Below are positions 52,705 to 62,431 of a stretch of 64,000 nucleotides of DNA, piece by piece. The notes beneath the pieces were generated by a model. The model saw only the letters and a program-made list of their open reading frames with translations. It was not told the origin of the DNA and did no database searches. Each line of letters opens with the position of its first letter. Position 1 is the stretch's first letter. The DNA is taken from NCBI GenBank assembly GCA_948144175.1, contig CANXME010002538.1, forward strand, positions 1,331,501 through 1,395,500. The letters run 5' to 3'. The position numbers and the translations under genes were made by a program. This DNA is from Closterium sp. NIES-65. Lineage: Eukaryota > Streptophyta > Zygnematophyceae > Desmidiales > Closteriaceae.

Positions 52705-53907
52705 TCAATAAGTGAGCAAGTGAGGCCAGGTAGGCACAAGACCTAGCAAAGTACAGAAGTGCTGATGATCACAAGGCGCAAGGGCCTTGGTGAAGATATC
52801 AGCAGTGTTGGCCTTAGAGGCCACGTAGGTGAGGCGGAGCTGACCACGCTGCTGCAGCTCACGAGCCAGGAAGTAGCAGAGTGCAATATGCTTCATTCTG
52901 TGCACCAGTCGGTGCTCCCAACACAAGGCCAGCATGGCCTTGTTGTGTACGTACAGAACTGGAGGAGAACGAGGCTGCTCTCCTAGCTCAGTTAGCAGGT
53001 AGGTGAGCCAGCGTAGCTCCTGTGCAGCCATGGCCCCTGCGTAGATCTCAGCCTCACAGCTGGAGCTGAGAACAGAAGACGAGCGGGTAGACCGCCACGA
53101 AACAGAGCCGGAGCCAAGGCTGAAGGTGTAACCCTGTGACGACCGCTGCAGAGCCTGGTCGTCAGCACAAGAAGCGTCAGCGTGACCTGTGAGGACTACT
53201 CGACATCGCCCTCCAAGCACTAGCCCCATGCCCGACCTACTGCACACGTAGCGCAACACTCTCTTCGCTGCAGCCATGTGCTCTTGTCTGTGTCTCCTAG
53301 GAGCAACATAGCGTGCCAAGATACTAAGAGGGTATGCAAGGTCAGGTCGTGTGCAGGTCATCAGGTACATGAGGCAACCAACAAGCTCTTGGTATGGGCC
53401 ACTCGACTCTACGGACTCATCCGAAGGCAGAGCTGAGAGCGAGTGGCGAGTAGACAGAGGAGTGGCCTGAGGGGAGGAGTATGTGAAGCCGAAGCGCTGA
53501 AGGACCTGCTGCACCATGTGTGACTGAGTTAGGGTTTTGGTGCGCTGTGCTCTGTCCCGGGTGATCTGCAAGCCAAGGTAGCTTCGCAATTCACCTAGGT
53601 CTGTGCACGTGTGTCTCTTCTGCAGCTTGGACTTCACGTGGGTGAGTCCAGCAGTGTCAGCAGTGGCAAAGACCAAGTCGTCGATGTACACGAGGATGTA
53701 GAACGGCGGCAAAGAGGTGTCGGTGCGCAGAAACAGTGACGGGTCGGCTGTAGAAGGAGCATACCCAAGAGCCGCAAGTGTAGTCCTCAGTGTATCGTGC
53801 CACTCACGGGGTGCCTGGCGGAGACCGTAGACTGGCCGCCGGAGGCTCCACTGGGAACCAGGAGGAAACGACCCAGTCAAGCCAGGAGGGTCACCTTGAA
53901 AATCCAC
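52705..53907 (-). CDS. Copia J RT C-terminal half and RNase H
   Basis: A 400-codon open frame starting in GLTGSFPPGSQWSLRRPVYG. It has YILVYIDDLVFATADTAG (53677-53688; YIDD is a tolerated variant of YVDD) and runs through SGPYQELVGCLMYLMTCTRP. RNase H has HADASCADD (Trp lost), SSCEAEIYAGAMAA, YVHNKAMLALC (the catalytic Asp of YVDN is His) and ANTADIFTKALAP, ending WPHLLTY. About 250 bp upstream are missing: the sequence jumps from PPGFTG-type residues to the KMWIFRV lead-in at about 53890, removing the DFSTAF Asp. RT and RNase H would both be inactive. Confidence 0.86.
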   Translation of the reverse strand: MDFQGDPPGLTGSFPPGSQWSLRRPVYGLRQAPREWHDTLRTTLAALGYAPSTADPSLFLRTDTSLPPFYILVYIDDLVFATADTAGLTHVKSKLQKRHTCTDLGELRSYLGLQITRDRAQRTKTLTQSHMVQQVLQRFGFTYSSPQATPLSTRHSLSALPSDESVESSGPYQELVGCLMYLMTCTRPDLAYPLSILARYVAPRRHRQEHMAAAKRVLRYVCSRSGMGLVLGGRCRVVLTGHADASCADDQALQRSSQGYTFSLGSGSVSWRSTRSSSVLSSSCEAEIYAGAMAAQELRWLTYLLTELGEQPRSPPVLYVHNKAMLALCWEHRLVHRMKHIALCYFLARELQQRGQLRLTYVASKANTADIFTKALAPCDHQHFCTLLGLVPTWPHLLTY

Positions 53908-55690
53908 ATGCCACTAACAATGTTCGACCTAGGTGGGGGAACCTCGTTGACGTAGGTGCTTGTGGACTTCCAAGGAAGCCATCTCTGCGTCCATGGCCAA
54001 CAGCCATGTGAGAGGAGTAGGGACCATCGATCGCACCAGCGTACGATCGAGGAGTCGGGATGTCTGGTGCATCCGGGTCTCCCTCAGGGGCAATCAGCGT
54101 GGACACGAGATGGGGCAAAGCAGCAGCAAAGCACTGGATCTCCTCGTGCGTGTTCTCAAGGACGTCCGTTCTTAGAGCACACTCACCCCTGACGGACGGA
54201 GGACACACACACTCAGACTCAGCAACGAGGCTAGTAGCGTAGTCTAGACGACAGCGAGCAACGAAGTCGACAAGCTCAGCAACTAGAGCAGACGCAGAAG
54301 TGTACTCAAACGCAGGGTCAATGAAAACAGTAGCAAGAAGGCGCGTGGCCGAAGGACTAGAAGTACTAAGGGAGTAAGACTCCGGGTCAGCAAGAGAAGG
54401 AAGAGAGGACTATGGAGGAGACGGCAAGGGACACGCAGAGGAGGAGTGGAAGGACGCAGTGCCATCTGGTGTGTGCCGGGGACCGCAGGAGGACGCGGAC
54501 GCGCAGCACGAGACGCAGGACGAGACGCAGGCTCACGACGCTCAGCAAGACCTCTAGTAGGACCAGTCTAGGGAGAAGGAGCAGGTAGCAGGGAGGCGGG
54601 CTGTAACCTGTGACTGCGACTGGACAGGCTGTGGACACTCTAAGGGAGGAGTAGGACCAGGAGAGGGCGGAGAGACCAAGAACCTGCTCCAGGAGCGGAA
54701 CTAAGTACGGCCTCGGCCGCTCAGCGCCTCCAGAACCAACAAGGACTGCACCAGTACCACCAGCGGCAGCACCAGCGCCAGCAGCACCTCCAGCTCCAAC
54801 AGCGCCGACTCCAGCTCCAACAGCGCCAACTCCAGCACCCTCAGAAGCACCAGCTCCAGCAGCATCGCCAGCGCCAACACCCCCAGCAGCTCCAGCTCCA
54901 GCAGCACCAACTTCAGTAGGACTGTCAGCACTAGCAGCCTCCAGTAGGACCAGTGTAGGGAGAAGGAGCAGGTAGCGGGAAGGCGGGCTGTAACTGTGAC
55001 TGCGACTGGACAGGCTATGGACACTCTAAGGGAGGAGCAGGACCAGTAGAGGGCGGGAGACCAAGAACCTGCTCCAGGAGTGGAACGAAGTACGGCCTCC
55101 GCTGCTCAGCGCCTCCAGAACCAGCAAGGACGGCACCAGTACCCCCAGCAGCAGCACCAGCGCCAGCAGCACCTCCAGCTCCAACAGCGCCAACTCCAGC
55201 ACCCTCAGAAGCACCAACACCAGTAGCATCTCCAGCGCCAACACCCCCAGCAGCTCAAGCTCCAGCAGCACCAACTCCAGTAGGACCGTTAGCACTAGCA
55301 GCCTCAGCAGCACCCCGAGACGCACCAGCACCAGTAGAAACACCAGCGCCCACACCCCCAGCAACTCCACCTCCAGCAGCACAAGCATGACCAACTCCAG
55401 TAGCTCCAGCAGCACCCCTAGACTCAGTAGCACGTCTCCAGCGGCAGGTAAAACACTCGCGTAGCTCTTGTGGAGAGAGCGGCTCCTGCCTCGACGAAGC
55501 ATCGCTGGCGGCCACACGAGCAGACCCAGCACCCCCAGGCTCCGCACCCCCAGGCTCCACACCCCCAGACTCAGCACCCATAGGCGCAGCACCCCCAGGC
55601 TCAGCACCCCCAGTCTCAGCACCCCCCGACTCAGCACCCCCAGACCCGGTACCCGCAGGCTCAGCACCTCTAGCAGCACCAGAGTCAACA
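53908..55690 (-). pseudogene. Copia J RT lead-in and duplicated linker
   Basis: RT lead-in segments (PRSYAGAIDGPYSS, LVAELVDFVARCRLDYATSL) are separated by frame breaks in 53891-54300. The linker contains two copies of a 388-bp block (about 54553-54940 and 54942-55330), each starting with the TCCAGTAGGACCAGTGTAGG-type sequence. A GGAEPGGAE-type array lies at 55520-55670, with LSPQELRECFTCRWRRA near 55440-55490. No catalytic motif is present. Confidence 0.75.
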
Positions 55691-57404
55691 GCTACCTAGA
55701 CAAGCTCGACTATGTCTACTTGGGACACACCTGACAGGGCATAACCAAAAGGAGGGAGGGGGTCTACCTGGGGAGGACCTGGCGCAAGGAAGAGCGGCAG
55801 CGGGGGGGGGGGGGCGCAATCAGTAGGGAAAGAGATGGTAGTAAGGCACCGACTTGTCAAAGGTAACGTCCTGGGAGGACAGATCACAGCGCGAGGTGGG
55901 GTGGTAAAACTGCCACCTAGGTGCGTCAGGGGGGAAGCCACGGAAGACGCAAGGAACAGCATGGGGGGACAGCTTGTCCGCAGACAAGTCGCGGACAAAC
56001 GCCCGAGATCCATGAGCCTGAAACGCAGACGCATCGCCAACCTTCCCTGTCCACCGCAAGGCGGGGGAGGTCTCTGGGAAGGAGACCCGGGGCTGAAGGT
56101 TGAGCTGATGCACGGCCTACTGAACCGCAAACAGCCACAGAAAATGGGGGGCAGCCGCATGCATCATGGACGTACGAGCGACGTCCATGACCATGCCAAT
56201 GCGGCGCTCAGCAATCCCATTTTGCTGTGGAGAGGCCGAAGCATGAGGGTCTGGCAGATGCCCTGTGCACGGCAGAAGGCTCCCAGACGGGCAGACGAAA
56301 ACTCCCCGCCTCTGTCCGAGTGCAGAAGTAGAACAGGAAAGTCCGAGCCGAAACTCTCTCTAAGCTGGAGACGAGCTGCGCGGATCCAGTCGATCAACAC
56401 CTCAGTGACGTCACCCTTGCTGCGCAAGGGGAAGACTGTGGTGTAACGCGAGTAGTCGTCAATGACCAGCAGAAAGTACCGCTTGCGCCCTGCCCACTGA
56501 CGCGGGCTGGGCCCCACACGTCCATGTGGAGAGTCTGCAGCGGAGCCTTTGTCGAAGGAAACTCGGAGGAGTGAGGGGCTGCTCGCTGTCGCCCCTCGAC
56601 GCAGGGGAGTAGGGCCAGGCCCTAGAGGAAGGGGAGGGAGAGACCGAGGGAGACCAGAGAGAAGGACACACGAGGCCATGCCTCGGAGACGAGGCAAGGA
56701 GGGGTGACCAAGGCGGTGTTGCCAAAGGAGAGTCTGGTGGGACAGCAGATGACACGAGCAGGGGGCAGACTCAGGACCAGACCTGGACGCCGCAGCAAAC
56801 ACCCGAATCGACGCAGCTACCTGGGCAGACTCAACAGCAGGAGGAGACTCAGTAGTAAGGGTGTACAGGCTCGACCCTGGCCGACGGGTGAACGTGGCCA
56901 AGTGTCGGCGTGTCCGAGCACACGTGCAGTGGGTCACTCGCTGACTTGCAGGAGTGAATTGGTCAACCCCTCGATCTTGTAGGTCAGCACCACTCACCAA
57001 GTTCGTAGAGAACGAGGGGAGGTAGAGACCAGACAGGGTGCCAGAGGGGGCTGCCGGGCACGGAAGGACAGTGGAGAAGCTAGCGAGGACAGGGTGCCAG
57101 AGGGGTCTGCAATGGAGACTGCAACCGGCCGACTTAGCGGTGTAAGAGTGGTGCGGTCTCGAAAGAAGGAGCGGGACGCACCCGAGTCAAGGGTGTAGGT
57201 GTGGAAGGCCTGAGCCGACGTAGTACCTGAGAGAGCAGACTCACCAGCACCAGGGGCGGCAGACGCACTGGCACCTAAGGCAGTAGATGCACTAGTACCT
57301 AGAGCAGCACCCTCACCAGCACCTAGAGCAGTGGCCTCAATGCCCGGGTCAGGTGGTACACACAGGTAACAGTCACGAGCAACACTAGTATCAACAGCAT
57401 ACAT
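55691..57404 (-). pseudogene. Copia J protease and integrase
   Basis: Protease YTLDSGASRSFFRDRTTLTP (about 57160-57200) is intact in its DSGA box, but about 30 residues later a deletion and frameshift occur (DPSGTLSSLASP). Pre-integrase LLWQHRLGHPSLPRLRGMAS has Gln for the first zinc-binding His, and the CVPC segment is damaged. Core segments VLLLHSDRGGEFSSARLGAF and FVRDLSADKLSPHAVPCVFR remain, along with FHPTSRCDLSSQDVTFDKSV-type tail residues. At least three frameshifts separate them. Confidence 0.83.
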
Positions 57405-57530
57405 GGCAGCAAGGATAGCATTAAAGTCAAGATCAAAGATAGCAACCCCGACCTTAGCCAGATCTCCCCAGCAAGGGATCTCTTACGCCTCAGGGAACTG
57501 GCGGTGCCACGCGTCCATCAGGCGACCAAA

Positions 57531-58763
57531 TCAGCGATGGGTGGAGTGCGGGCCTCCGCAATGCTCACCCGCGCGGTCGCCAGTACGGAAGACGTAAGAG
57601 CAGGGATCAAAAACCCCACCGCGCTGACGCGCAGTGTACCACTCACGAAGCTCCTTAGGGGACAAGGTCACACCACTCCGCTGCTGCTGCTGGCGCTGAC
57701 CACCATCGGCGCCACACCTCTGCGCAGAGTCGCGACTCGCTCCACCACCGCCGCCTCCGCCGCCACCGCCGCCTCCTCCACCTCCGCCTCCTCCACTACC
57801 TCCCCCGCCTCCGCTCCCTTTGCCACCTCCACTGCCTCCGCCGCCTCCACTACTCCCGCTGCCGCCACCACCCCCGGCACCACTCCCACCACCACCCCCA
57901 CTCCCTCCTTTGCCTCCACTACCACCTCGACCGCCCCCTCCAGCCCCTCTTGCGCCCTTGCCCCCCTTGCCCTTGCTGGTGCGGCGTCTCCCGCTAGGGG
58001 CAGACGCAGCACCGACTGACTCGAAACCAACGAGGTTGGCCGCAGCAGCAGAGGCAACAGAGGGCAAGAGGGGGGAGGGAGAACACCCCTCAAAGACGGG
58101 GGTGCGAGGGTCACCACGAGAGGCTCCTACAGCAACTATGCTCTTCTCTATCGCTAGGAGGGCCTTCTCGAGGAGGTCAACGGTGAGAGTGGTGGGGCAA
58201 ACCGAGAGGAAGTGGTCCCTGACTACGCGGAGAGAGTCAGGTAGCCGGATGACTATGTAGTAGAGGGTGATGTACATGGGGGGGGGGGGGGGGGGGGGGG
58301 GGTTCTTTGCGTAGAACTCAATAGGAAGCACAGCGCGGTAGCCAGTGTCACTAGTGCGGAGGTGCGTAATGAGGTCAGCGGCTGTGGGAAAGGCAGCAAG
58401 GTCAGGGAAGAGGAACGGTAGCATGAGGCGGCTCAGTGCAGCAGTGGCAGGGGAAGAGTAGCGTGCAACTACAGTGTCGTACAAGGTCTGAGCACTCTTG
58501 TACTGGCTAAAGTGCGCACGCTCAGTGGTCGGTAGGTGGCGGCGCACAGCAAGGCGAGCAGCAGTATCGCGTGTGGCCCACTGTGAGCGAACAGTGGCGT
58601 CAGCATCAGCAGCAGGGGCAGGGGAGGCACGAGAAGTGAGGTCAAACAGGGAGAGGCCTTCTGCCCTATCGCACTGCAGGAAAAGCTGCAGATCATCTAC
58701 CCAGACCTCAAAGTCCACTGCCCGACCCTGAACATCAAAGGTGAGAACGCTAGGGGAGGCCAT
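57531..58763 (-). CDS. Copia J gag (intact)
   Basis: A 410-codon open frame from MASPSVLTFDVQGRAVDFEV at 58763, the family start. Capsid: WVDDLQLFLQCDRAEGLSLF, SQWATRDTAARLAVRRHLPT, LYDTVVARYSSPATAALSRL, FYAKNPPPPPPPPMYITLYY (the proline run comes from a 25-base poly-C tract), LRVVRDHFLSVCPTTLTVDL and DPRTPVFEGCSPSPLLPS. Then come a basic RRRTSKGKGGKG patch, about 80 Gly/Ser residues, LSPKELREWYTARQRGG and the start of the C-x13-C-x3-H knuckle (CSYVFRTGDRAGEHCGGPHS). The frame ends at 57531 where the last knuckle Cys (HRCF in B) should follow, changed to a stop. Gag would assemble the particle. Confidence 0.88.
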   Translation of the reverse strand: MASPSVLTFDVQGRAVDFEVWVDDLQLFLQCDRAEGLSLFDLTSRASPAPAADADATVRSQWATRDTAARLAVRRHLPTTERAHFSQYKSAQTLYDTVVARYSSPATAALSRLMLPFLFPDLAAFPTAADLITHLRTSDTGYRAVLPIEFYAKNPPPPPPPPMYITLYYIVIRLPDSLRVVRDHFLSVCPTTLTVDLLEKALLAIEKSIVAVGASRGDPRTPVFEGCSPSPLLPSVASAAAANLVGFESVGAASAPSGRRRTSKGKGGKGARGAGGGGRGGSGGKGGSGGGGGSGAGGGGGSGSSGGGGGSGGGKGSGGGGGSGGGGGGGGGGGGGGGGGGASRDSAQRCGADGGQRQQQQRSGVTLSPKELREWYTARQRGGVFDPCSYVFRTGDRAGEHCGGPHSTHR

Positions 58764-58829
58764 AATAGCAGTAGGCAGGTAGTGAGTACAGTGGGGCAGG
58801 GCAGTGCAGTGGCAGAGACTATGCTCCTA

Positions 58830-59660
58830 CCAGGCAAGTGGGGCGGTCGGGCGGCTCGGCGGTCGGGCGGCTCGGGTGCTCGGCGGCTCGGCGGTCGGGC
58901 GGCTCGGCTGGTGGGCGGCTCGGCGGTCGGGCGGCTCAGCTGGCCGGCGGTTCGGCTGCTCGGCGGTGCGGGTGCTGGGCGACGGGGCCGTAGGTGGCGG
59001 CGAGGTGGCAGGTGGCGGTGGGGCCGCAGGTGGCGACGGGGCCGCAGGTGGCGGCGGGGCCGCATGTGGCGACGGGGCCGTAGGTGGCGGCGGGGCTGCA
59101 GGTGTCGGCTGGGCCGCAGGTGGCGACTGGGACGCAGGTGGGGACGGGGCTGCAAAGGGGCAGTAGAGGGGTCGAAAAGGGGCCGCAAAGGGGCCATAGC
59201 GGGGCCGTAGAGGGGCCAGGCAGGGCCGTAGCGGGGCCAAAAAGGGAGGTGGGGGGCCAGACGGGGCCGCGGAGGGGCCTAGGCGGCGCCGCGGAGGGAC
59301 CGTAAGGGGCCAAACAGGGCCGCGGAGGGGCCTAGGTGGGGCCGCAAAAGGGGCCGTAAGGGGCCAGACGGGGCCGTAAAGGGGGCCAGACGGGGCCGTA
59401 AGGGGCCATACGGGAACGTAAAGGGGGCCAGACGGGGCCGCGGAGGGGCCTAGGCGGGGCCGCAAAGGGGACGTAAGGGGCCAGATGGGGTCTAGGCAGG
59501 GGCCGCGGAGGGGCCGTAAGGGGCCTAGGCGAGGCCGCGAAGGGGCCGTAAGGGGCCTAAGTGGGGGCCGTAAGGGGCCAGACAGGGCCGTAAGGGGCCG
59601 TAAGAGCGGCGCAAGGGGCCGTAGAAGGCGGCGCAAAGGGGCCGTAAGGGCGGCTCGAGG
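58830..59660. repeat. Leader tandem arrays of copia J
   Basis: CGGGCGGCTCGGCGGT units (58850-58975), then GGGGCCGCAGGTGGCGAC units (58980-59150), then GGGGCCGTAAGGGGCCAGAC units (59160-59650). Same three-part order as in copia C. Confidence 0.85.
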
Positions 59661-59764
59661 CGCTACTCGGGTTAGGAGCGAAGCGCGCTCTAGGCAGGGA
59701 AGGAAAAAAAAAGTTCGTGGTGGGCCCTAGGCAGTATTCCCACTCGGGAACCTGCTCGAAACCA

Positions 59765-59884
59765 TGATGAGAAGTGAGAATGGATGAAACAGTTGGGTAC
59801 AAGTACTAACCCTAATTGGGTTGTACCCCTTATGGGCTACCCCACTACAGCCTACACAAATGTATAAGCTATAATGTTCTGACA
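59765..59884 (-). repeat. 5' LTR of copia J
   Basis: 120 bp, identical in most of its length to the 3' copy apart from a 7-bp gap and scattered changes. Followed by TSD TTCGT (59885-59889). Confidence 0.93.
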
Positions 59885-59889
59885 TTCGT

Positions 59890-60256
59890 GTCATTTCAGA
59901 TTTGAATTCTTGCTAATCCTATTCCTAGATCTTATCCACATCTTCCTAGTAATTCCGCTAGTATAGCCCGTCGCACTCAAATCGCAATAGCGATCGGCCT
60001 AGATCTTTTTTGAAGGCGTACGTCACTATTCTGGAGAGTAGATATTGAGACCTTTGCAACGCGTACCTGACAATACTACAAGATTACGTGAGCTCCACGC
60101 AATGTTCTGTCGAAATCGGCGGACTTAATCTCATACTATGCTCTCTAGATTCGCACGCTTTCCATCAGTTGGATTAGAGCTGGTTAGGCCAGCGACATTC
60201 CCTGCTATTATCAAATTTGAAATTGGTTGAAGGACCTCTAGATCTAGGGTTGGCAA
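59890..60256 (+). other. Probable 5' LTR/leader of copia remnant K1
   Basis: Non-coding, AT-rich. Near 60171 the sequence TTGGATTAGAGCTGGTT resembles a degraded initiator-Met primer site (TGGTATCAGAGC), and a gag start follows at 60257. Joined through the J insertion to 52101-52373. LTR boundaries cannot be set because no partner LTR is visible. Confidence 0.45.
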
Positions 60257-61230
60257 TGGCCGAGAAATTAGATGGCCCTCCTAGGTTCACCGGCTCGGAC
60301 TTTTCGCTATGGTGGTTCCATATTACTCTTTGGCTAGGTATTAAAGACCTAAAGGGCGTATGGAGGGATTGAACTGAAGACCTGAAGCTGATGAGGAAGA
60401 TGCATCTGCTAAAGTATCTAGCCAAGTATAATCAGGAGCTAGAGGAGCCTTTAGCTCATCCACAAATGAGGGAAGTGGAGGTGGATCAGTAGCAACGTGA
60501 ACAGCAAGGCAGCGGCTTGGTGCAGAGGAGCTACTTAAGGCAAAAGAAGCATGGGATTGGAAGGACAAGCAAGCATCCCACCACCATTATTTGGCCTTGG
60601 AAGGCCAACTAGAGCTCCTGAAGATGCTGATTGACCTGAAAGGGAAGCAAGGAGCTGCTTCCCAAACATGGAAGAGAGTTCAAGATCGGCACTTGCAAAA
60701 AGGACTCCTAAGCATACTCACTTGGAGGAAGCAGGTTTACACCATGGAACGTAACTATGGCGATGGGGAGATCATGGTGTAGTACATCCTAAGGGTGGAT
60801 GAGTATGTGAGGGCCTTGGAGGAGTTGAACTACAAAGTGGATGAGAATGTGATCATCTATACCGCACTCCGGGGGCTGGACCAAGGAGCAAACAAGGCCC
60901 TACTGCAGTACCTTCACCTAGAGCAGAAGAAATGGACCGAGGCCTGGAGATGGGAGTTGTTGGTCTCTGATAAGGCTTGCAAGAATGATGCTGGTAGAGG
61001 AGTTGAAGGGGGAATCGGGGGCTGCAGGTAGGGTTGCCTCCAAGAAGTACCAGCAGCAGCAAGGAGGTGGGGAGGGGGGGGGAAGAAGGACCCCGACAAA
61101 TGCCTCGTCCTTGGATGCAAACGGAAGCATTCGTGAAAGGAGTGTTGGAGCCGGCCAGATGGTTGGAAGCCTCAAGGCTACCTAGGAGAGGCTCCACCTG
61201 TCACTAGGCCTGAGTGGGTGGAGAGGAGGA
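60257..61230 (+). pseudogene. Copia-like gag remnant K1
   Basis: Starts MAEKLDGPPRFTGSDFSLWW, then FHITLWLGIKDLKGVWRD and a stop. After frame breaks it continues WKRVQDRHLQKGLLSILTWR, GEIMV, a stop and YILRVDEYVRALEELNYKVD, then VIIYTALRGLDQGANKALLQ. These fit the copia capsid (UBN2-type) pattern and differ from the A-J group, so this is another family. The end is Gly/Arg-rich (61030-61100), as expected before a zinc knuckle, but none is recognisable. No protease follows. Confidence 0.72.
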
Positions 61231-62247
61231 TGAAGAACGGAGCCTGTAACTTGAAGGGCAGCAGATGAAAAGCGGCAACAGCGGCGGCAAACGATGATAG
61301 GAACGGAAAGGAGGACCCGTCGGATGATGGCTTTTTTTTTCTATCCTTGGAGAAGGAGACGGCTCTTGTTGGTTGTGTTATGTGATGCTATCACTTGCAT
61401 TCACGTCTGTCTGCCTCCCGAAACATGTTCATGCGTTGCATGCGTGGTGTGAGCGTGTGCAAGAATTTATGTTTGATGTGGTTCTGGTTTTTTTTTTAAG
61501 TGAGTGTGAATATTATTTGGCTTGAGAAGATATCTGAAGTGCCTCGACTGCTCAAGAGCTTTCCGACAAACCAAGTATTGCTTCAATCGGAGCACGAGCA
61601 AGAAAATTACAAACGTTAGAAGTTCGTATGCTTTCGATATTTGGTTGTGCTGACTATGGGAAGTTGTGGGGTTGACTCCATAAGGGGTATAGACTTTTGG
61701 GGGTTGGGAAATTCGTCAACATCACTGTAGATGCTGCCAAGTGGTTGGGAGGAGCCAAACCAGGTTGGCAAGTGTGGCCAAGTTGGGTAAGATGGATGGC
61801 ATGGGTTGGGAAAGTGACATGTGTCAAAGTTGGGGTACCTATAGAGAGGGGAATTGTGTGGCATGGGGTTTCATTGGTTGGGGACTCCTTGGGGACCTTC
61901 CCTCTCGTCCTCCTCTTCTCTCCCACCTGGTTTAGTGCTACCCTAACTTTCTTGTGTCAATCTTGTGAGACTCTTGTGATTGAGTTAAGATTCTATGGCA
62001 AGATACCCCCCTGTGCACCGAAACTGATAAGTCAAGTAATACTTCACCTCTTGATACGATTCAACTTAGGAATTGTAGCTACGCTCTATAGCTACAACAT
62101 AAACGAAATTGGTGAAGTTTTAACAGGGCGTTTTTTGTTGACGGCGTTTTTTGTGAGCGCAACATTTCTGTCCAGAATTCTAGCCCAATGATCTTGTGAA
62201 ATTTCGGCCCTCAATCTTCATAGACTCCGTCCTTAGTTTCAAACAAG
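61231..62247. other. Non-coding stretch, probably holding the LTR of K2
   Basis: No transposon coding motif. The right end (…TTTCAAACA) stops two bases before a canonical primer site at 62248, so an LTR probably ends at 62245. Its start cannot be set because the second LTR is not in the window. Open frames at 61697-62191 match nothing I recognise. Confidence 0.5.
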
Positions 62248-62259
62248 TGGTATCAGAGC
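62248..62259 (+). other. Primer-binding site of copia remnant K2
   Basis: TGGTATCAGAGC, the exact initiator-Met tRNA complement typical of plant copia elements, followed by TAATTAAGG. Confidence 0.8.
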
Positions 62260-62431
62260 TAATTAAGGACTTATTGGGGAGTCTACTGAAGTGTGAAGAC
62301 CCTCCTAGACCCACCATGGCCTGTGGGCGTGCCTAAGTGGAGTTCTAGAGGCTGGATGTGACTTCCGCTAAGGAGAAACTCTGCCGAAATTCCGTTGGCG
62401 CCGACACTTGTGAAAACATTGTGGGACTTCG

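Larger units (their letters stand above)
52379..59884 (-). mobile_element. Ty1/copia element J (7.5 kb)
   Basis: LTRs at 52379-52505 (127 bp) and 59765-59884 (120 bp, lacking 7 bp AACTATG). TSD TTCGT is at 52374-52378 and 59885-59889. Minus-strand order: 5' LTR, primer site GGTTTCGAGCAGGTTCC-like (59747-59764), leader array, intact gag, protease, integrase, linker with a 388-bp duplication, RT with an internal deletion, RNase H, purine tract and 3' LTR. Gag is the only fully open gag in the window, including its poly-C tract. The protease-integrase region and RT are broken. Confidence 0.94.

Noticed and set aside
61697-62191. 164-codon plus-strand frame as a host gene
   Set aside because: No recognisable motif, a competing minus-strand frame, and its position just before an LTR-type primer site favour non-coding transposon sequence.
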